This document shows positions 1 to 8,618 of a stretch of 35,796 nt of DNA, piece after piece. Within the stretch, counting starts at the first letter, position 1. Each line of letters opens with the position of its first letter. The notes beneath the pieces are model-generated. The model was given only the letters and a program-made list of their open reading frames with translations, made no database searches and was not told the origin of the DNA. The stretch comes from a virus. The stretch lies in the IMG/VR virus record IMGVR_UViG_3300045051_000105, positions 1 through 35,796 of that record. One strand, 5' to 3'. The translations under genes were made by a program, and so were the position numbers.

Positions 1-957
1 GAGAACTTCATGGCTAAGGCTTTCGAAGCTAACGCTGATAAATTTAAGGCTTTAGGTGCTCGCCGTGATGCAGCTTTCGGATTGAACATGAAGGCAGTAG
101 GTACAATGACTTTGCCTGCAAACATTGGTTCTGATTGGGCTTCTAAGATTGCTGGTTTGTCAAACACTATCTTGACTGACCCATTCCGTCAGATTCACTT
201 GCGTGATTTGATGCGTTCTTCTACAATTGAGCAAAACGGTGTATTCAAGTTTGCTAAGAAATCAGGTGGCGAAGGTGCTCCTGCAATCCAAACTGAAGGT
301 GCTTCTAAGGCTCAAGTAGATTACGATTTCACAATCACTGAGGTAACTCCTAAGACAATCGCTGCTTATGCTAAGATTTCTAAGCAAATGTTGCAGCGTT
401 TATCTTGGTTGCAAAACTTCGTATCTACTCAAATGGTACAAGATTTGTTAATCGTTGAAGATACTAACTTGTTAGATACTGCTGGAACTTCTGATTTCGT
501 AGGTCTTTGGGAATCAGCAACTTCTTACACTCCATCTGGTTCAGTAACAACTTCTTCTAACCGTTGGGATAAGTTAGCTAACGCTATCGCACAATTGAAG
601 GCTGCTCGTTTCACTCCAAATGTTGTTTTGGTTAACCCAATTGACTTCATGGAGTTGTTAATCAACAAGGAGTCTGGTGCAGGTTACTCTTTCCCTTCTT
701 TAGTTGCAAGTGGTAACTTATCTATTGCAGGTGTTCCAGTAATTGCTACTGATATCATTGATGCAAATAGCTTCTTGGTTGGTGATATGAATCGTGCAGC
801 AGAATTGTTGTTCGAAGATAACATCATGACTGAATTTGCTTACGAAGATGGTGATAACTTCACTAAGAACTTGGTAACTGTTCGTGTTGAGGAGTCAATT
901 GCATTGCCAATCTACTATGGTTCTGCAATGAGAAAAGGTGTTTTTGTGGTAGCATAA
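1..957 (+). CDS. Major capsid protein (HK97 fold), C-terminal part, cut by contig end
   Basis: Forms the icosahedral shell. The reading frame is open from base 1 (E-N-F-M-A-K-A-F) and is the direct continuation of the gene starting at 35541, because the contig ends overlap. Joined, the protein is about 394 aa, normal for HK97-type capsids. The ATG at 10 is therefore an internal Met, not the start. The sequence runs from a linker through IGSDWASKIAGL into the shell domain, with features typical of the family: a surface-loop region, VVLVNPIDFMEL, a GVPVIATDII segment and a C-terminal FTKNLVTVRVEESIALPI strand. Gene order (protease before, connector after) agrees. A hairpin terminator follows the stop codon. 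Confidence 0.93.
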   Translation, partial: ENFMAKAFEANADKFKALGARRDAAFGLNMKAVGTMTLPANIGSDWASKIAGLSNTILTDPFRQIHLRDLMRSSTIEQNGVFKFAKKSGGEGAPAIQTEGASKAQVDYDFTITEVTPKTIAAYAKISKQMLQRLSWLQNFVSTQMVQDLLIVEDTNLLDTAGTSDFVGLWESATSYTPSGSVTTSSNRWDKLANAIAQLKAARFTPNVVLVNPIDFMELLINKESGAGYSFPSLVASGNLSIAGVPVIATDIIDANSFLVGDMNRAAELLFEDNIMTEFAYEDGDNFTKNLVTVRVEESIALPIYYGSAMRKGVFVVA

Positions 958-987
958 TATATCTTTTTTGTTTTGTGTTGATTATGT

Positions 988-1024
988 AAGCCTACTTCCC
1001 ATGAGAACAGTAGGCTTATTTTTT
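988..1024 (+). terminator. Intrinsic terminator after the capsid gene
   Basis: AAGCCTAC (988-995) pairs with GTAGGCTT (1010-1017) around a 14-base loop and is followed by ATTTTTT. It stands between the capsid gene and the first connector-region gene, so it probably acts as a partial terminator that makes capsid transcript more abundant than downstream transcript. Confidence 0.85.
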
Positions 1025-1043
1025 AAAATCTAAATAAATTACA

Positions 1044-1241
1044 ATGGCTAAGGTAAAAGTGTTATCTATTTTCCATGATTTGGAAACTAATGATTTAAGA
1101 CAGGTTGGCGATATTTTTGAGTGTTCAGATGTTCGTGCAGATGTTTTAAACAATAAGAATTTGGTAGAAGTTTTAGAGAAGTCTGCTCCAATTAAGGCAG
1201 ATAAGGATAAGGCTGAAAAACCTGTATTTAAGAAGAAATAA
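1044..1241 (+). CDS. Small protein between capsid and connector genes
   Basis: 65 aa with a compact N-terminal part (VKVLSIFHDLE, then a VGDIFE strand and a RADVLNNKNLVEVL helix-strand) and a lysine-rich tail. Small proteins of this shape, ending their fold with a 'RA..L...GLVEV'-like segment, are common just after the capsid gene in phages and are usually unassigned. The stop TAA overlaps the next ATG by one base (TAATGG), so the two genes are translationally linked. The role is probably in head completion or decoration, but nothing in the sequence proves this. Confidence 0.75.
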   Translation: MAKVKVLSIFHDLETNDLRQVGDIFECSDVRADVLNNKNLVEVLEKSAPIKADKDKAEKPVFKKK

Positions 1242-1777
1242 TGGCTTACGAAATAGAATCAGTTAAGACACAAGGAATGGATTTGGTGGTAACATCAGAT
1301 TCATTACCTATTCCTATAACTTTAGCACAAGTTAAGGAACACTTAAACATTGATTTTAACGACCAAGATGATAAACTTAATGCACTATTGGCTTCGGCTT
1401 TTCGTGAGGTTGAGTTATTTACCGAATGTGGATTAAAGACTAAAACGGTAAGACTTTCTTATACACAAATCAATGGTACGGTTATGTTACCATTTGCACC
1501 TATTCAATCAATTACTTCGGTAGTTAATTTTAGTGGTACAAATCTTGTTCTTGATAAGGATTACGAATTGAGTGGCGAGAAAACAAAAATTAGTGCTTAT
1601 AGTGCCGATGGGATTAAAGTAACTTATGTTTGTGGATTCTCTACTTTGCCAAAAGATATTGAGAATGCAGTTCTTGATATTATTGCAGTAGATTTTGATA
1701 ACAAGGTTGAAGATAAAAGACTTGCTTTAAAGGCAATTAAGGATAGAATAAGACATTATCGCCCTATTTATGTATAA
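1241..1777 (+). CDS. Head-tail connector protein (gp6-like adaptor)
   Basis: 178 aa. The N-terminal half carries the signature of the HK97 gp6/phiE125 gp8 group of DNA-packaging adaptors: 'PITLAQVKEHLNIDFNDQDD' at about residues 24-43, followed by a helical segment 'LNALLASAFREVELFTECGL'. These proteins form a ring under the portal and receive the tail. The C-terminal half is beta-rich (IKVTYVCGFSTLPKDIENAVLDIIAVDFDN), as in the family. It overlaps the next gene by 8 bases. Position right after the capsid region fits. Confidence 0.83.
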   Translation: MAYEIESVKTQGMDLVVTSDSLPIPITLAQVKEHLNIDFNDQDDKLNALLASAFREVELFTECGLKTKTVRLSYTQINGTVMLPFAPIQSITSVVNFSGTNLVLDKDYELSGEKTKISAYSADGIKVTYVCGFSTLPKDIENAVLDIIAVDFDNKVEDKRLALKAIKDRIRHYRPIYV

Positions 1778-2120
1778 TAGACTTAATAGAATTAAAGGCA
1801 CATTTAAACGCAAGCTATCGGGCACTCCCGATGGTGCAGGTGGTTTATCGGGAGTAACTTATTCGAGTTATACTACGAATATTTACTTTGCAGAAACCAG
1901 TTCGTTCTATGGTAACTACGGAGGTATTAGAAACATTGAAAGTTCCAAGTTTGGAGTAAATCAATCCTTTGAAGGAGAAATGAGATACCGAAATGCGTTT
2001 GTACCAAGAACGACTGATATTTTAGAAGTTAATGGTGTTGATTATGCTTTGAGCAATATTATTGACCCAGACTTCACAAAAACTAAACTTACTTTTAAAG
2101 CAACAAGAAGAAGTGATTAA
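1770..2120 (+). CDS. Head closure protein (head-tail joining, SPP1 gp16-like)
   Basis: 116 aa, beta-rich. Pattern: N-terminal NRIKGTFKRKLSGTPDGAGG, a middle strand, and a C-terminal ILEVNGVDYALSNIIDPDF.KTKLTFKATRR. Head-closure proteins of the SPP1 gp16/HK97 gp7 type have this length, beta-barrel layout and position between the gp6-like adaptor and the gp10-like tail completion protein. Assignment is mostly from position and general pattern. It overlaps its neighbours on both sides, which suggests coupled translation. Confidence 0.7.
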   Translation: MYNRLNRIKGTFKRKLSGTPDGAGGLSGVTYSSYTTNIYFAETSSFYGNYGGIRNIESSKFGVNQSFEGEMRYRNAFVPRTTDILEVNGVDYALSNIIDPDFTKTKLTFKATRRSD

Positions 2121-2562
2121 ACTTACATTCGAAGGTCTTAAAGTTTTACAAAATAAACTCAATAGAGCACAAGAACGAATTGACAAGAAGATTTATGAGA
2201 ATGTGCAAAAGGAAGCAGATTACATAGAGATGAGGTCAAGGTCAAGTGCTCCCGTTGCTACTGGTGAGTTGAGAAGAAGCCAATATCGTGAAGAAAGACT
2301 AAAGAATAGGAATTTAATTGTAAAAATTGGTTTTAAAGCCGAATATGCTCCTTTCCAAGAATTTGGTACAGGTGTTCCACCAAAAGGTCATTTTAGACTT
2401 AATGCTGAATACACTGAGTTTGCTGATTTAGCATTATTGTTTAAAAGAGGAAATCCAAGGATGCCAGTTAGACCAAGAAGATACTTTTTACATCACTACA
2501 TTGTTGCAAGAAGAAAGTTGAATAGAACAACAAGTACATTAATGAAAAATATACTAAAATGA
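2113..2562 (+). CDS. HK97 gp10-like head-tail/tail completion protein
   Basis: 149 aa from the GTG at 2113. An upstream TTG at 2062 is also open, but it would overlap the previous gene by 59 bases, and family members begin with the IKLTFEGLKVLQNKLNRAQ segment that starts at the GTG, so I prefer the GTG. Family marks: a long N-terminal helix, SSAPVATGELRRSQ, then YAPFQEFGTG, the hallmark 'Y..E.GTG' of this group. HK97 gp10-like proteins sit at the neck or tail completion interface. The stop overlaps the next ATG (ATGATAAAT region, 4 bases). Confidence 0.82.
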   Translation: MIKLTFEGLKVLQNKLNRAQERIDKKIYENVQKEADYIEMRSRSSAPVATGELRRSQYREERLKNRNLIVKIGFKAEYAPFQEFGTGVPPKGHFRLNAEYTEFADLALLFKRGNPRMPVRPRRYFLHHYIVARRKLNRTTSTLMKNILK

Positions 2563-3002
2563 TAAATAGGGATAGTGCATTTGATTTACGGAAAGCATAT
2601 TACCAAGCATTAAGTGGTATTACTTATGGTGGTAGCACCATTGGTGTATATGATGAAATTGTACCCGAAGGTGCATCTTACCCCGTTATTGTTTTAGGTA
2701 ATCAAATCTCAAGAGGTGAAAGAAGTAAAGATACTTTCCAAAGAGATTCTACTATTGAAATAAGTGTTATTCAAAGATATGATTCAAGTGAAGGTGGTAA
2801 GAAGGAAGTAAATGATATTTCTAATCTTATCATTGCTCGTATTATTACATCTAATAATACTTATGGATTTAGTCAATACCTTGAAGGTTGGCAAGTAATG
2901 AATTGTGAATATGAAACAAATTCCGTAATATTACAATTGCCAACAGGATGGCAAGTAGAACAAAATATAATTTTTAGTCAATTGTTAAATCAATTAAATT
3001 AA
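2559..3002 (+). CDS. Tail terminator/completion protein (DUF3168 or gpU-like)
   Basis: 147 aa. N-terminal RKAYYQALSGITY, then VYDEIVPEGASYPVIVLGNQ, TFQRDSTIEISVIQRYDSSEGGKKEV and ISNLIIARI. The order 'pressure toward a short alpha helix, PVIVLG strand, D.TIEISV strand, and K.EV.DI.N.I...I helix' matches tail terminator proteins of the DUF3168 group, which cap the tail tube. Position just before the tail tube gene fits exactly. The function is assigned by pattern plus context. Confidence 0.75.
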   Translation: MINRDSAFDLRKAYYQALSGITYGGSTIGVYDEIVPEGASYPVIVLGNQISRGERSKDTFQRDSTIEISVIQRYDSSEGGKKEVNDISNLIIARIITSNNTYGFSQYLEGWQVMNCEYETNSVILQLPTGWQVEQNIIFSQLLNQLN

Positions 3003-3009
3003 TAATAAA

Positions 3010-3426
3010 ATGGCATTAGTAAACGGAACAGACTTACGCATTTATGTAGGTACAAAGAAAATAGCAAACGAAACTACTTGTAGTATCGATTTATCCACTT
3101 CAATGATTGAAACTTCAAGCAAGGATAGTGGAGCATGGATGACTCAAATTCCAGGTCGTAAGTCTTGGTCTTTATCATCTACAATTCAATTAGATTATGC
3201 AGACCCAACAACTACTTATACTTATGATGAGTTATTGACTGCATGGTTAGACCAAACTGAATTAACGGTATCTTTTAGAACTGCAGCAGTAAATGACACT
3301 ATGCTTACTGGAAAGGCTTATGTAGCTTCTAAGCCAGTTCAAGGTGGTGACCAAGAGATTGCAACCGTAGAAATTACATTGCAAGGAACTGGTGCATTAA
3401 CAAAAGGAGCAGTACCTGCTGCTTAA
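3010..3426 (+). CDS. Major tail (tube) protein, TP901-1 family
   Basis: 138 aa. N-terminal MALVNGTDLRIYVGTKKIANETTCSIDLST style start, IETSSKDSGAW and PGRKSWSLS are hallmarks of the TP901-1-type tail tube fold. The later TYDELLTAWLDQTELTVSF and GKAYVASKPVQGG...TVEITLQGTGAL complete the beta sandwich. It polymerises as rings along the tape measure. A terminator hairpin lies just after the stop, as it does after the capsid gene. Confidence 0.9.
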   Translation: MALVNGTDLRIYVGTKKIANETTCSIDLSTSMIETSSKDSGAWMTQIPGRKSWSLSSTIQLDYADPTTTYTYDELLTAWLDQTELTVSFRTAAVNDTMLTGKAYVASKPVQGGDQEIATVEITLQGTGALTKGAVPAA

Positions 3427-3451
3427 TAATCAAAAATAATTGATTACATTT

Positions 3452-3482
3452 GGGGTGAGGATTTAGTTCTTCACCCTTTTTG
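3452..3482 (+). terminator. Intrinsic terminator after the tail tube gene
   Basis: GGGTGA (3453-3458) pairs with TCACCC (3471-3476), followed by TTTTTGTTTT. It probably lets only part of transcription continue to the chaperone and tape measure genes. Confidence 0.8.
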
Positions 3483-3506
3483 TTTTAAACCCACAAACAC
3501 AAAAAC

Positions 3507-3878
3507 ATGAGAAGTATAACTTTTGAAGGCAAAAAAATCAACTTTGACTTTTCTTTAGGTAGTATCAATGATGTTTATGTTAAAGAGTTAGGAGGCGACT
3601 TCAATGACTTAATTAACATGAATGACTTTGAAAATGACACATCAAAACTTATTGAGGTAACTCGTGATATGATGCTAAGTGGTCATATCTATTGGCTTTA
3701 CATTAATGGTCATGATGAGGAAGCTGAATCTTTAGTAGCTAAGATTAAGAGTTCTAAAATGATTGCAACAAAATGGTTGATGCAAACAACGGTTATTGCA
3801 GTTGTTGAGTGGATTACTAAAGACTTGATGCCAAGTGATTTAGATGCACCAAAAGCTACTAACACAAAAAAAAAGTAG
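3507..3878 (+). CDS. Tail assembly chaperone, short (gpG-like) product
   Basis: 123 aa, between tail tube and tape measure, the fixed position of the tail assembly chaperone. It starts MRSITFEGKKINFDFSLGSI, a short beta hairpin often seen in these chaperones, followed by helices. The C-terminus is lysine-rich and encoded by nine consecutive A bases immediately before the TAG stop. This ends in a canonical A AAA AAG slippery heptamer in the correct phase, so some ribosomes should enter the -1 frame and make a longer gpGT-like product ending at 4189. The short form binds the longer form and the tape measure during tail assembly in well-studied phages. Confidence 0.85.
   Translation: MRSITFEGKKINFDFSLGSINDVYVKELGGDFNDLINMNDFENDTSKLIEVTRDMMLSGHIYWLYINGHDEEAESLVAKIKSSKMIATKWLMQTTVIAVVEWITKDLMPSDLDAPKATNTKKK
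3866..3878 (+). promoter_or_regulatory. Programmed -1 frameshift site in tail assembly chaperone
   Basis: Nine A bases (3866-3874) then G and the TAG stop. In the 0 frame the codons read ACA AAA AAA AAG TAG, so bases 3869-3875 form A AAA AAG, the same heptamer used by E. coli dnaX. After a -1 slip the ribosome reads GTA GTA ATA ACT TGG GGC AAT ATG, entering the next coding region in frame. Transcription slippage on the A9 run could give the same result. Confidence 0.85.
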
Positions 3879-3895
3879 TAATAACTTGGGGCAAT

Positions 3896-4189
3896 ATGCT
3901 CACAAGAATTTATAGGACTGGTTTGAAGCCATGGGAGTGGAAAAGGATGACTTTAGGGGAGTTTCTTGACTACGAACATGGCTTTGAATTTAGAAAAGCC
4001 GAGCAATGGGATATCACAAGAAATATAATGTGGGCTTCATTAGCAGCTATGGGTGGAAAGGATGCAAAACAACCTAAAGACCTTATACCATTATGGACGG
4101 ACAATATAGGCAAGGATTTAGAAAAATCAAAAGAAAAAGAGTATCTTTCGGATGAAATAGTTAAAAAGTGGGTTAATTCTATTGAGTAA
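3896..4189 (+). CDS. Tail assembly chaperone, frameshift extension (gpT-like)
   Basis: 97 codons from the ATG at 3896, but the frame is open back to the slippery site at 3875, and it is exactly the -1 frame of the preceding gene. I therefore expect it to be translated mainly as the C-terminal part of a fusion from 3507 to 4189 (about 227 aa). It is helical and rich in Trp (KPWEWKRMTLGEFLDYEHGFEF, then RNIMWASLAAMGGKD), like the T-domain that contacts the tape measure. Its stop overlaps the tape measure ATG (TAATGG). Confidence 0.82.
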   Translation: MLTRIYRTGLKPWEWKRMTLGEFLDYEHGFEFRKAEQWDITRNIMWASLAAMGGKDAKQPKDLIPLWTDNIGKDLEKSKEKEYLSDEIVKKWVNSIE

Positions 4190-6516
4190 TGGCAGAAACT
4201 AATGAGTTTTATATAAAGATTGGTGCAGATGTTAATGATGCGACTACTAAGTTAAATCAATTATCATCTCAACTTTCACAATTAGGAAGTGTTACACAAA
4301 ATACTTCAAGTAAGATTAGTGGAAGTATGAATAGTGTAGGGAAGTCAATCAACGGTGTTTTAGCTGGTATTGGTGTATCCCTTAGTATTGCATCTATTGT
4401 AAATTTTGGTAAATCAGCATTAGTAACTGCAGCACAATTAGAGCAAACTGCCGTAGCATTTAGGGTATTTACGGGTAGTGCTGCAACTGCCAATCAAATG
4501 CTTGCCGAGTTAAAATCTCAAGCACTCAACTCCCCGATGCAATTTCAAGACATCACTAAAGGGGCTCAAACATTATTACAATATGGATTAACGGCAAAGC
4601 AAACCGTAGAAATTACCCGAATGTTGGGTGATATTTCGGGTGGTAATGAAGATAAATTTCAAAGACTTTCTTTAGCGTTTGGTCAAGTAACTGCAGCAGG
4701 TCGTTTAATGGGTCAAGAGGCTCGCCAAATGATTAACGCAGGGTTTAACCCATTGCAAGCAATTTCGGATAAGACAGGCCAAAGTATGGCAGTTCTTACT
4801 CAAAGGATGCACGATGGGCAAATATCCGTTCAGGAAGTTGCTGATGCCTTTATTTATGCAACAAGTGAGGGTGGTAGATTCTTCGGAATGGCTGATGAGC
4901 AATCAAAGACATTGGCTGGGGCATACAATAAAATGGCTGAAAGTATTTCATTTACTTTCGCTGAAATTGGTCAAAACTTAAATAAATCTCTTGACTTATC
5001 AAGTGCAGCAACTCATATATCTAATTTGGTTGCTCAGATTGGCAAGAATTTCGAAACAAGTGGGCAACAATCAACATTTTGGGGTAATGCTTTAAAAGAA
5101 GTATTATCAACTTTAGCCTTAGCCATTGATATGGTTATTAAGGGTATAAAAATGTTTGCTACTGCAATCGAAGAATTAGTAAATATTAGTGGATTAGATA
5201 AATTTTCAAAATGGCTTGATGATACAACTATTAAGGTTGCAGGCTTATTTGGTGAGGAGGCTCAAAAGAATGTAAGGGATTTTATAGGCTACTTGCATAG
5301 TTTTGATGCTGGTATAGTTGGAGTTTCTAATTCAATGCCACAAGGTATTCCTGATTCCATAAAGTATATGGAAAATCAGATAAAAGACCTTAATAAAAAA
5401 ATGGAGTGGCAGATTTCTGTTGACCCAAAAGGTTATAAGGAATCATTAGATGCCGTTAATAAACTTACTAATGACATATTAGTATTAAAAAAGACCACTG
5501 GTAGAACCTTGTCGGGTGGTTTAGGATTTAGTTCTAAGCCAAGCAAGAAGTCGGAAAAGAAAACTGCAACACCAAAGTACGAAACTGTTGCATTCCCAGA
5601 CTTTATTACAAAAGATGTAGGAACTAAAATTAAAGCATTTATTCAGGAGAATAAAGATGCTGCAACGACTGTATCTAATTGGTGGAGTACATCTGAAACA
5701 AAAAGATTAGCTGAATTAAAAAAGAACTATGAGAAAGATGTAGCTTTTGCAACAAAATATGGTCTTGATTTAACAAATATTGAGAAGAAATACGAATCAG
5801 AAAGACTTTTGATTACGCAAAAATTCTCTCAAGGTAAAGTTAGTGCAAGAGATGATGCTCGTAAAAAAATGATTGAGCAATCAACTCGTGATGTAGCAGA
5901 TGCACTTAAAAAAGATTCATTAACTTTAAATGGCTTATTTACAACTTTAAAAGCTGATGATGCAAGAAATTCTTTAGGTAAATTTGCTCAATCGGTATAT
6001 TCTGCACAAAGAGATTTTGCAATGAATATTTCGGTTGGATTTGCAGAGATTGCAGGTGCAGCATTAGCTGGGGCATTTAATGTTCAGGATGCCTTTAAAG
6101 CACTTGGCTCAATGTTCGTTGGTGCTATTGGTGATTTATTAATTAAGGTAGGTACTGCAGCAATCGAATTAGGTTTATTTAAAGAAGGTATTGAAACTGC
6201 CTTAAAGTCACTTGGGGGTGGTGCAGGTATGGTTGCACTTGGTATTGCTGCAATTGCTGCTGGTACTGCACTAAAAGCCTATGGAGGCAAAATTAATGAC
6301 TCCATGAGTGCTAATAAACAAAGTGTTAGTAAGTCAACAAATAAACCAAGCCAAATGGGAATGACAAGTGGTGCTTCTTATCAATACGGAGGTGCTTCTT
6401 ATGCAACACAATCGGTTAAATTATCTATTGACTTAACGGGAGCAATTACGGCAACTCAAACGGGTTACCAAATCAATAAATCACTTGAAACAGTATTAAG
6501 AGTAACAGGACGATAA
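4189..6516 (+). CDS. Tape measure protein
   Basis: 775 aa. Residues about 1-70 are a helical coiled region; about 85-245 form the tape-measure domain (LEQTAVAFRVFTGSAATANQ, SPMQFQDITKGAQTLLQYGL, LSLAFGQVTAAGRLMGQEARQM, GFNPLQAISDKTGQSM). Then follow long helical stretches, a Lys/Thr/Ser-rich linker near 445-465, and hydrophobic segments at about 625-705 (AEIAGAALAGAFN, MVALGIAAIAAGTALKAYGG), usual for tape measure proteins that insert in the membrane during DNA entry. Length sets tail length: about 1.5 Å per residue implies a tail near 110-120 nm, an inference only. Confidence 0.93.
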   Translation: MAETNEFYIKIGADVNDATTKLNQLSSQLSQLGSVTQNTSSKISGSMNSVGKSINGVLAGIGVSLSIASIVNFGKSALVTAAQLEQTAVAFRVFTGSAATANQMLAELKSQALNSPMQFQDITKGAQTLLQYGLTAKQTVEITRMLGDISGGNEDKFQRLSLAFGQVTAAGRLMGQEARQMINAGFNPLQAISDKTGQSMAVLTQRMHDGQISVQEVADAFIYATSEGGRFFGMADEQSKTLAGAYNKMAESISFTFAEIGQNLNKSLDLSSAATHISNLVAQIGKNFETSGQQSTFWGNALKEVLSTLALAIDMVIKGIKMFATAIEELVNISGLDKFSKWLDDTTIKVAGLFGEEAQKNVRDFIGYLHSFDAGIVGVSNSMPQGIPDSIKYMENQIKDLNKKMEWQISVDPKGYKESLDAVNKLTNDILVLKKTTGRTLSGGLGFSSKPSKKSEKKTATPKYETVAFPDFITKDVGTKIKAFIQENKDAATTVSNWWSTSETKRLAELKKNYEKDVAFATKYGLDLTNIEKKYESERLLITQKFSQGKVSARDDARKKMIEQSTRDVADALKKDSLTLNGLFTTLKADDARNSLGKFAQSVYSAQRDFAMNISVGFAEIAGAALAGAFNVQDAFKALGSMFVGAIGDLLIKVGTAAIELGLFKEGIETALKSLGGGAGMVALGIAAIAAGTALKAYGGKINDSMSANKQSVSKSTNKPSQMGMTSGASYQYGGASYATQSVKLSIDLTGAITATQTGYQINKSLETVLRVTGR

Positions 6517-8618
6517 TGGTAGGATACGGAACTAAATATCAATTTGAATTTGATGCAACTTGCAAACCTTTTGCAAGCCAAGAATTAAAGGTAACTAAGT
6601 GTAAAGTATTAATCTTAAAAAAGGATTATTCGGGCACAATAACCGAAATTCCTTATGGTCAAGTAAGCCCTATTGAGATTGATTACCCTACTGCCGATGA
6701 CGATATTTTCTACCCACTAAGGGGTAGTACATTATCTTTTAATGTGCTTGGTGGAGCAATTAATATGGATTCTATTATTTCGGAAGATGAAACCGAATAC
6801 TATTTACAATATTACCGAGATAATGTTCTTTTTTGGAGTGGCTTTGTTTCTCCCGAATTATGTGAAGAAGATATATTCTTAAAGTATCCTGCAATTCAAT
6901 TCCAAACAATTGATGGTCTTGGTGCATTAAAAAACAAGACATTAACCGAAAGCACAAAATATCCCGATGGAATTATGAGCCTTTTAAGTGTTGTTCAAAA
7001 GGCATTAAACTCAATAGGGTACGGTTATGGGTTAAATGTGCTTTGTAAGCTATTTAATTTAAATCAAACTAAAACGGCTTATTCAACTCCTTTAGAGCAA
7101 ACATACATTTATACTGCTGGTATCCAAGATAAAAACTTTGAGTTTAAGGAAAACTCTGACTTAGTCTTAGATACTTGCAACCTTCTTAATTCTATTGTTT
7201 ATCAAAACTACGGTGCTTGGTATTTTGTAAAGGTTAAAGATTTAGCTTTTGGTGTTAATGAAGCAAGTAAGTTTGATATTAATGGTAACCTAAATACTTC
7301 TTCAAAGCAATTAATTCCTACACTAAGACATGGTGAGGATTTTTTAATTATTGCAGAGCCTAAGAGAAAGATTCGTAGATTCTACAAAGAAGTTGAAATT
7401 GAATATCAAAGAGGTGATAGTAAAATGATTAATGGCAACTTTAATATTTGGGTTGGCACTAAGAATGAAATTACTTATACCCCTACGCTTGATTTAAATT
7501 CGGGTTCTTTATCGGAAACAAGTTTTAAGTTTTTTACTAAAAGTTTTTTAGGTAGCCCTAAGACTTATTGTTTATACGACCCAATTGCTAATAGATATTT
7601 GCTTGGATTAACTTCTACATCACCATCGGAAGGTTGTATTTTTAATGATACTCCATTGAGCATAAATTGGGCTAATGGTTTTGATTTAAATATTAAGTGC
7701 CCTACGGCTAACCCATCTTTTTCGGTTTCGGTTGGAATACCCGAAGCCCCTGGGCAACCATCTTGGTATTTCAATTTTACTACGGGAGAGTGGCAAACAT
7801 CTGAATATGTATTTACAAAATCTGTTGATTATCCATCGGATGATTTAAATATATTTAGTTTTAATTTCCCATTCCCAGATGTTGTTGGTGCTTATGATAT
7901 TTACAAGTATAAAGATTATAAGGTTGGCATAAAGTTATACACTCAAGCAAGAACTGGGTATGGTAGTTATCAGACCATTTATGAACAAGTATTATTAAAC
8001 GGTAGTGGCAATTATGCAGCAAAAGCTACGGGTACTTGGCCTGTTTTTTATGAGAATAAAAGCCAATCTTATATTGACAACTTTAAGTTAATAAACCCTA
8101 AGAATACATCTTTAAAACCACCTAAAAAAGTAGTATATAGTGGGGATTCTTTGTTGTCTGATAACTTCTTTATAACGGATTATAATTATTCAAACTTACA
8201 TACATTTAATGGTACTGATTACATATCAACTTTTGATAAGTCTTGGTACGAAAGAGATGAGTATGATCCATTAAACCCTCCATTAGAAGGAGGAATTTAT
8301 GGCATCAATGAGTTAAATGCTCGAAACATTCTTAATCAATATTCTGATTATAGAAACATATTTTCGGGTACTATTATTGGTAAGAATCTTCAATTTGGTG
8401 CTATTTATGAGTTCCCTGTTCAAGGTGCATTAGCAGACAAGAAGTTCTTCCCATTATCAATGAAATTGAATGAGAGGGATTGTACTGCCGATGTTGTGTT
8501 CATGGAACTCACATCAAATGAGATAGATGCTCAAATGATAACATCAAGATACGATGTAAATGGCAACTTAATTTCCTCATCAGCAACTGAGAGTAAAAAA
8601 AAAAGCGTAACGGGGTAG
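6516..8618 (+). CDS. Large distal tail/baseplate protein
   Basis: 700 aa in the zero frame, beginning in the tape measure stop (ATAATGG). It follows the tape measure gene, where Dit/Tal-type distal tail proteins are found. The N-terminal 200 residues look like a tail-tip beta domain (YQFEFDATCKPF, YGQVSPIEIDYPTADDD, GSTLSFNVLGG, YLQYYRDNVLFWSGFVSPELCEE); the rest is beta-rich with aromatic loops. Similar long proteins in Bacteroidota phages are not well characterised. The C-terminus lies in a run of ten A bases and continues in the -1 frame for about 31 codons to 8701, right up to the next gene, so the natural protein may be longer. Confidence 0.75.
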   Translation: MVGYGTKYQFEFDATCKPFASQELKVTKCKVLILKKDYSGTITEIPYGQVSPIEIDYPTADDDIFYPLRGSTLSFNVLGGAINMDSIISEDETEYYLQYYRDNVLFWSGFVSPELCEEDIFLKYPAIQFQTIDGLGALKNKTLTESTKYPDGIMSLLSVVQKALNSIGYGYGLNVLCKLFNLNQTKTAYSTPLEQTYIYTAGIQDKNFEFKENSDLVLDTCNLLNSIVYQNYGAWYFVKVKDLAFGVNEASKFDINGNLNTSSKQLIPTLRHGEDFLIIAEPKRKIRRFYKEVEIEYQRGDSKMINGNFNIWVGTKNEITYTPTLDLNSGSLSETSFKFFTKSFLGSPKTYCLYDPIANRYLLGLTSTSPSEGCIFNDTPLSINWANGFDLNIKCPTANPSFSVSVGIPEAPGQPSWYFNFTTGEWQTSEYVFTKSVDYPSDDLNIFSFNFPFPDVVGAYDIYKYKDYKVGIKLYTQARTGYGSYQTIYEQVLLNGSGNYAAKATGTWPVFYENKSQSYIDNFKLINPKNTSLKPPKKVVYSGDSLLSDNFFITDYNYSNLHTFNGTDYISTFDKSWYERDEYDPLNPPLEGGIYGINELNARNILNQYSDYRNIFSGTIIGKNLQFGAIYEFPVQGALADKKFFPLSMKLNERDCTADVVFMELTSNEIDAQMITSRYDVNGNLISSSATESKKKSVTG

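Noticed and set aside
2062-2112. TTG start of the gp10-like gene at 2062
   Set aside because: Needs a 59-base overlap and adds residues not expected in the family; GTG at 2113 fits better.
4269-4493. Minus-strand open frames within the tape measure, fibre and terminase genes
   Set aside because: They are shadows of well-supported genes on the plus strand, with no start signals or recognisable domains.
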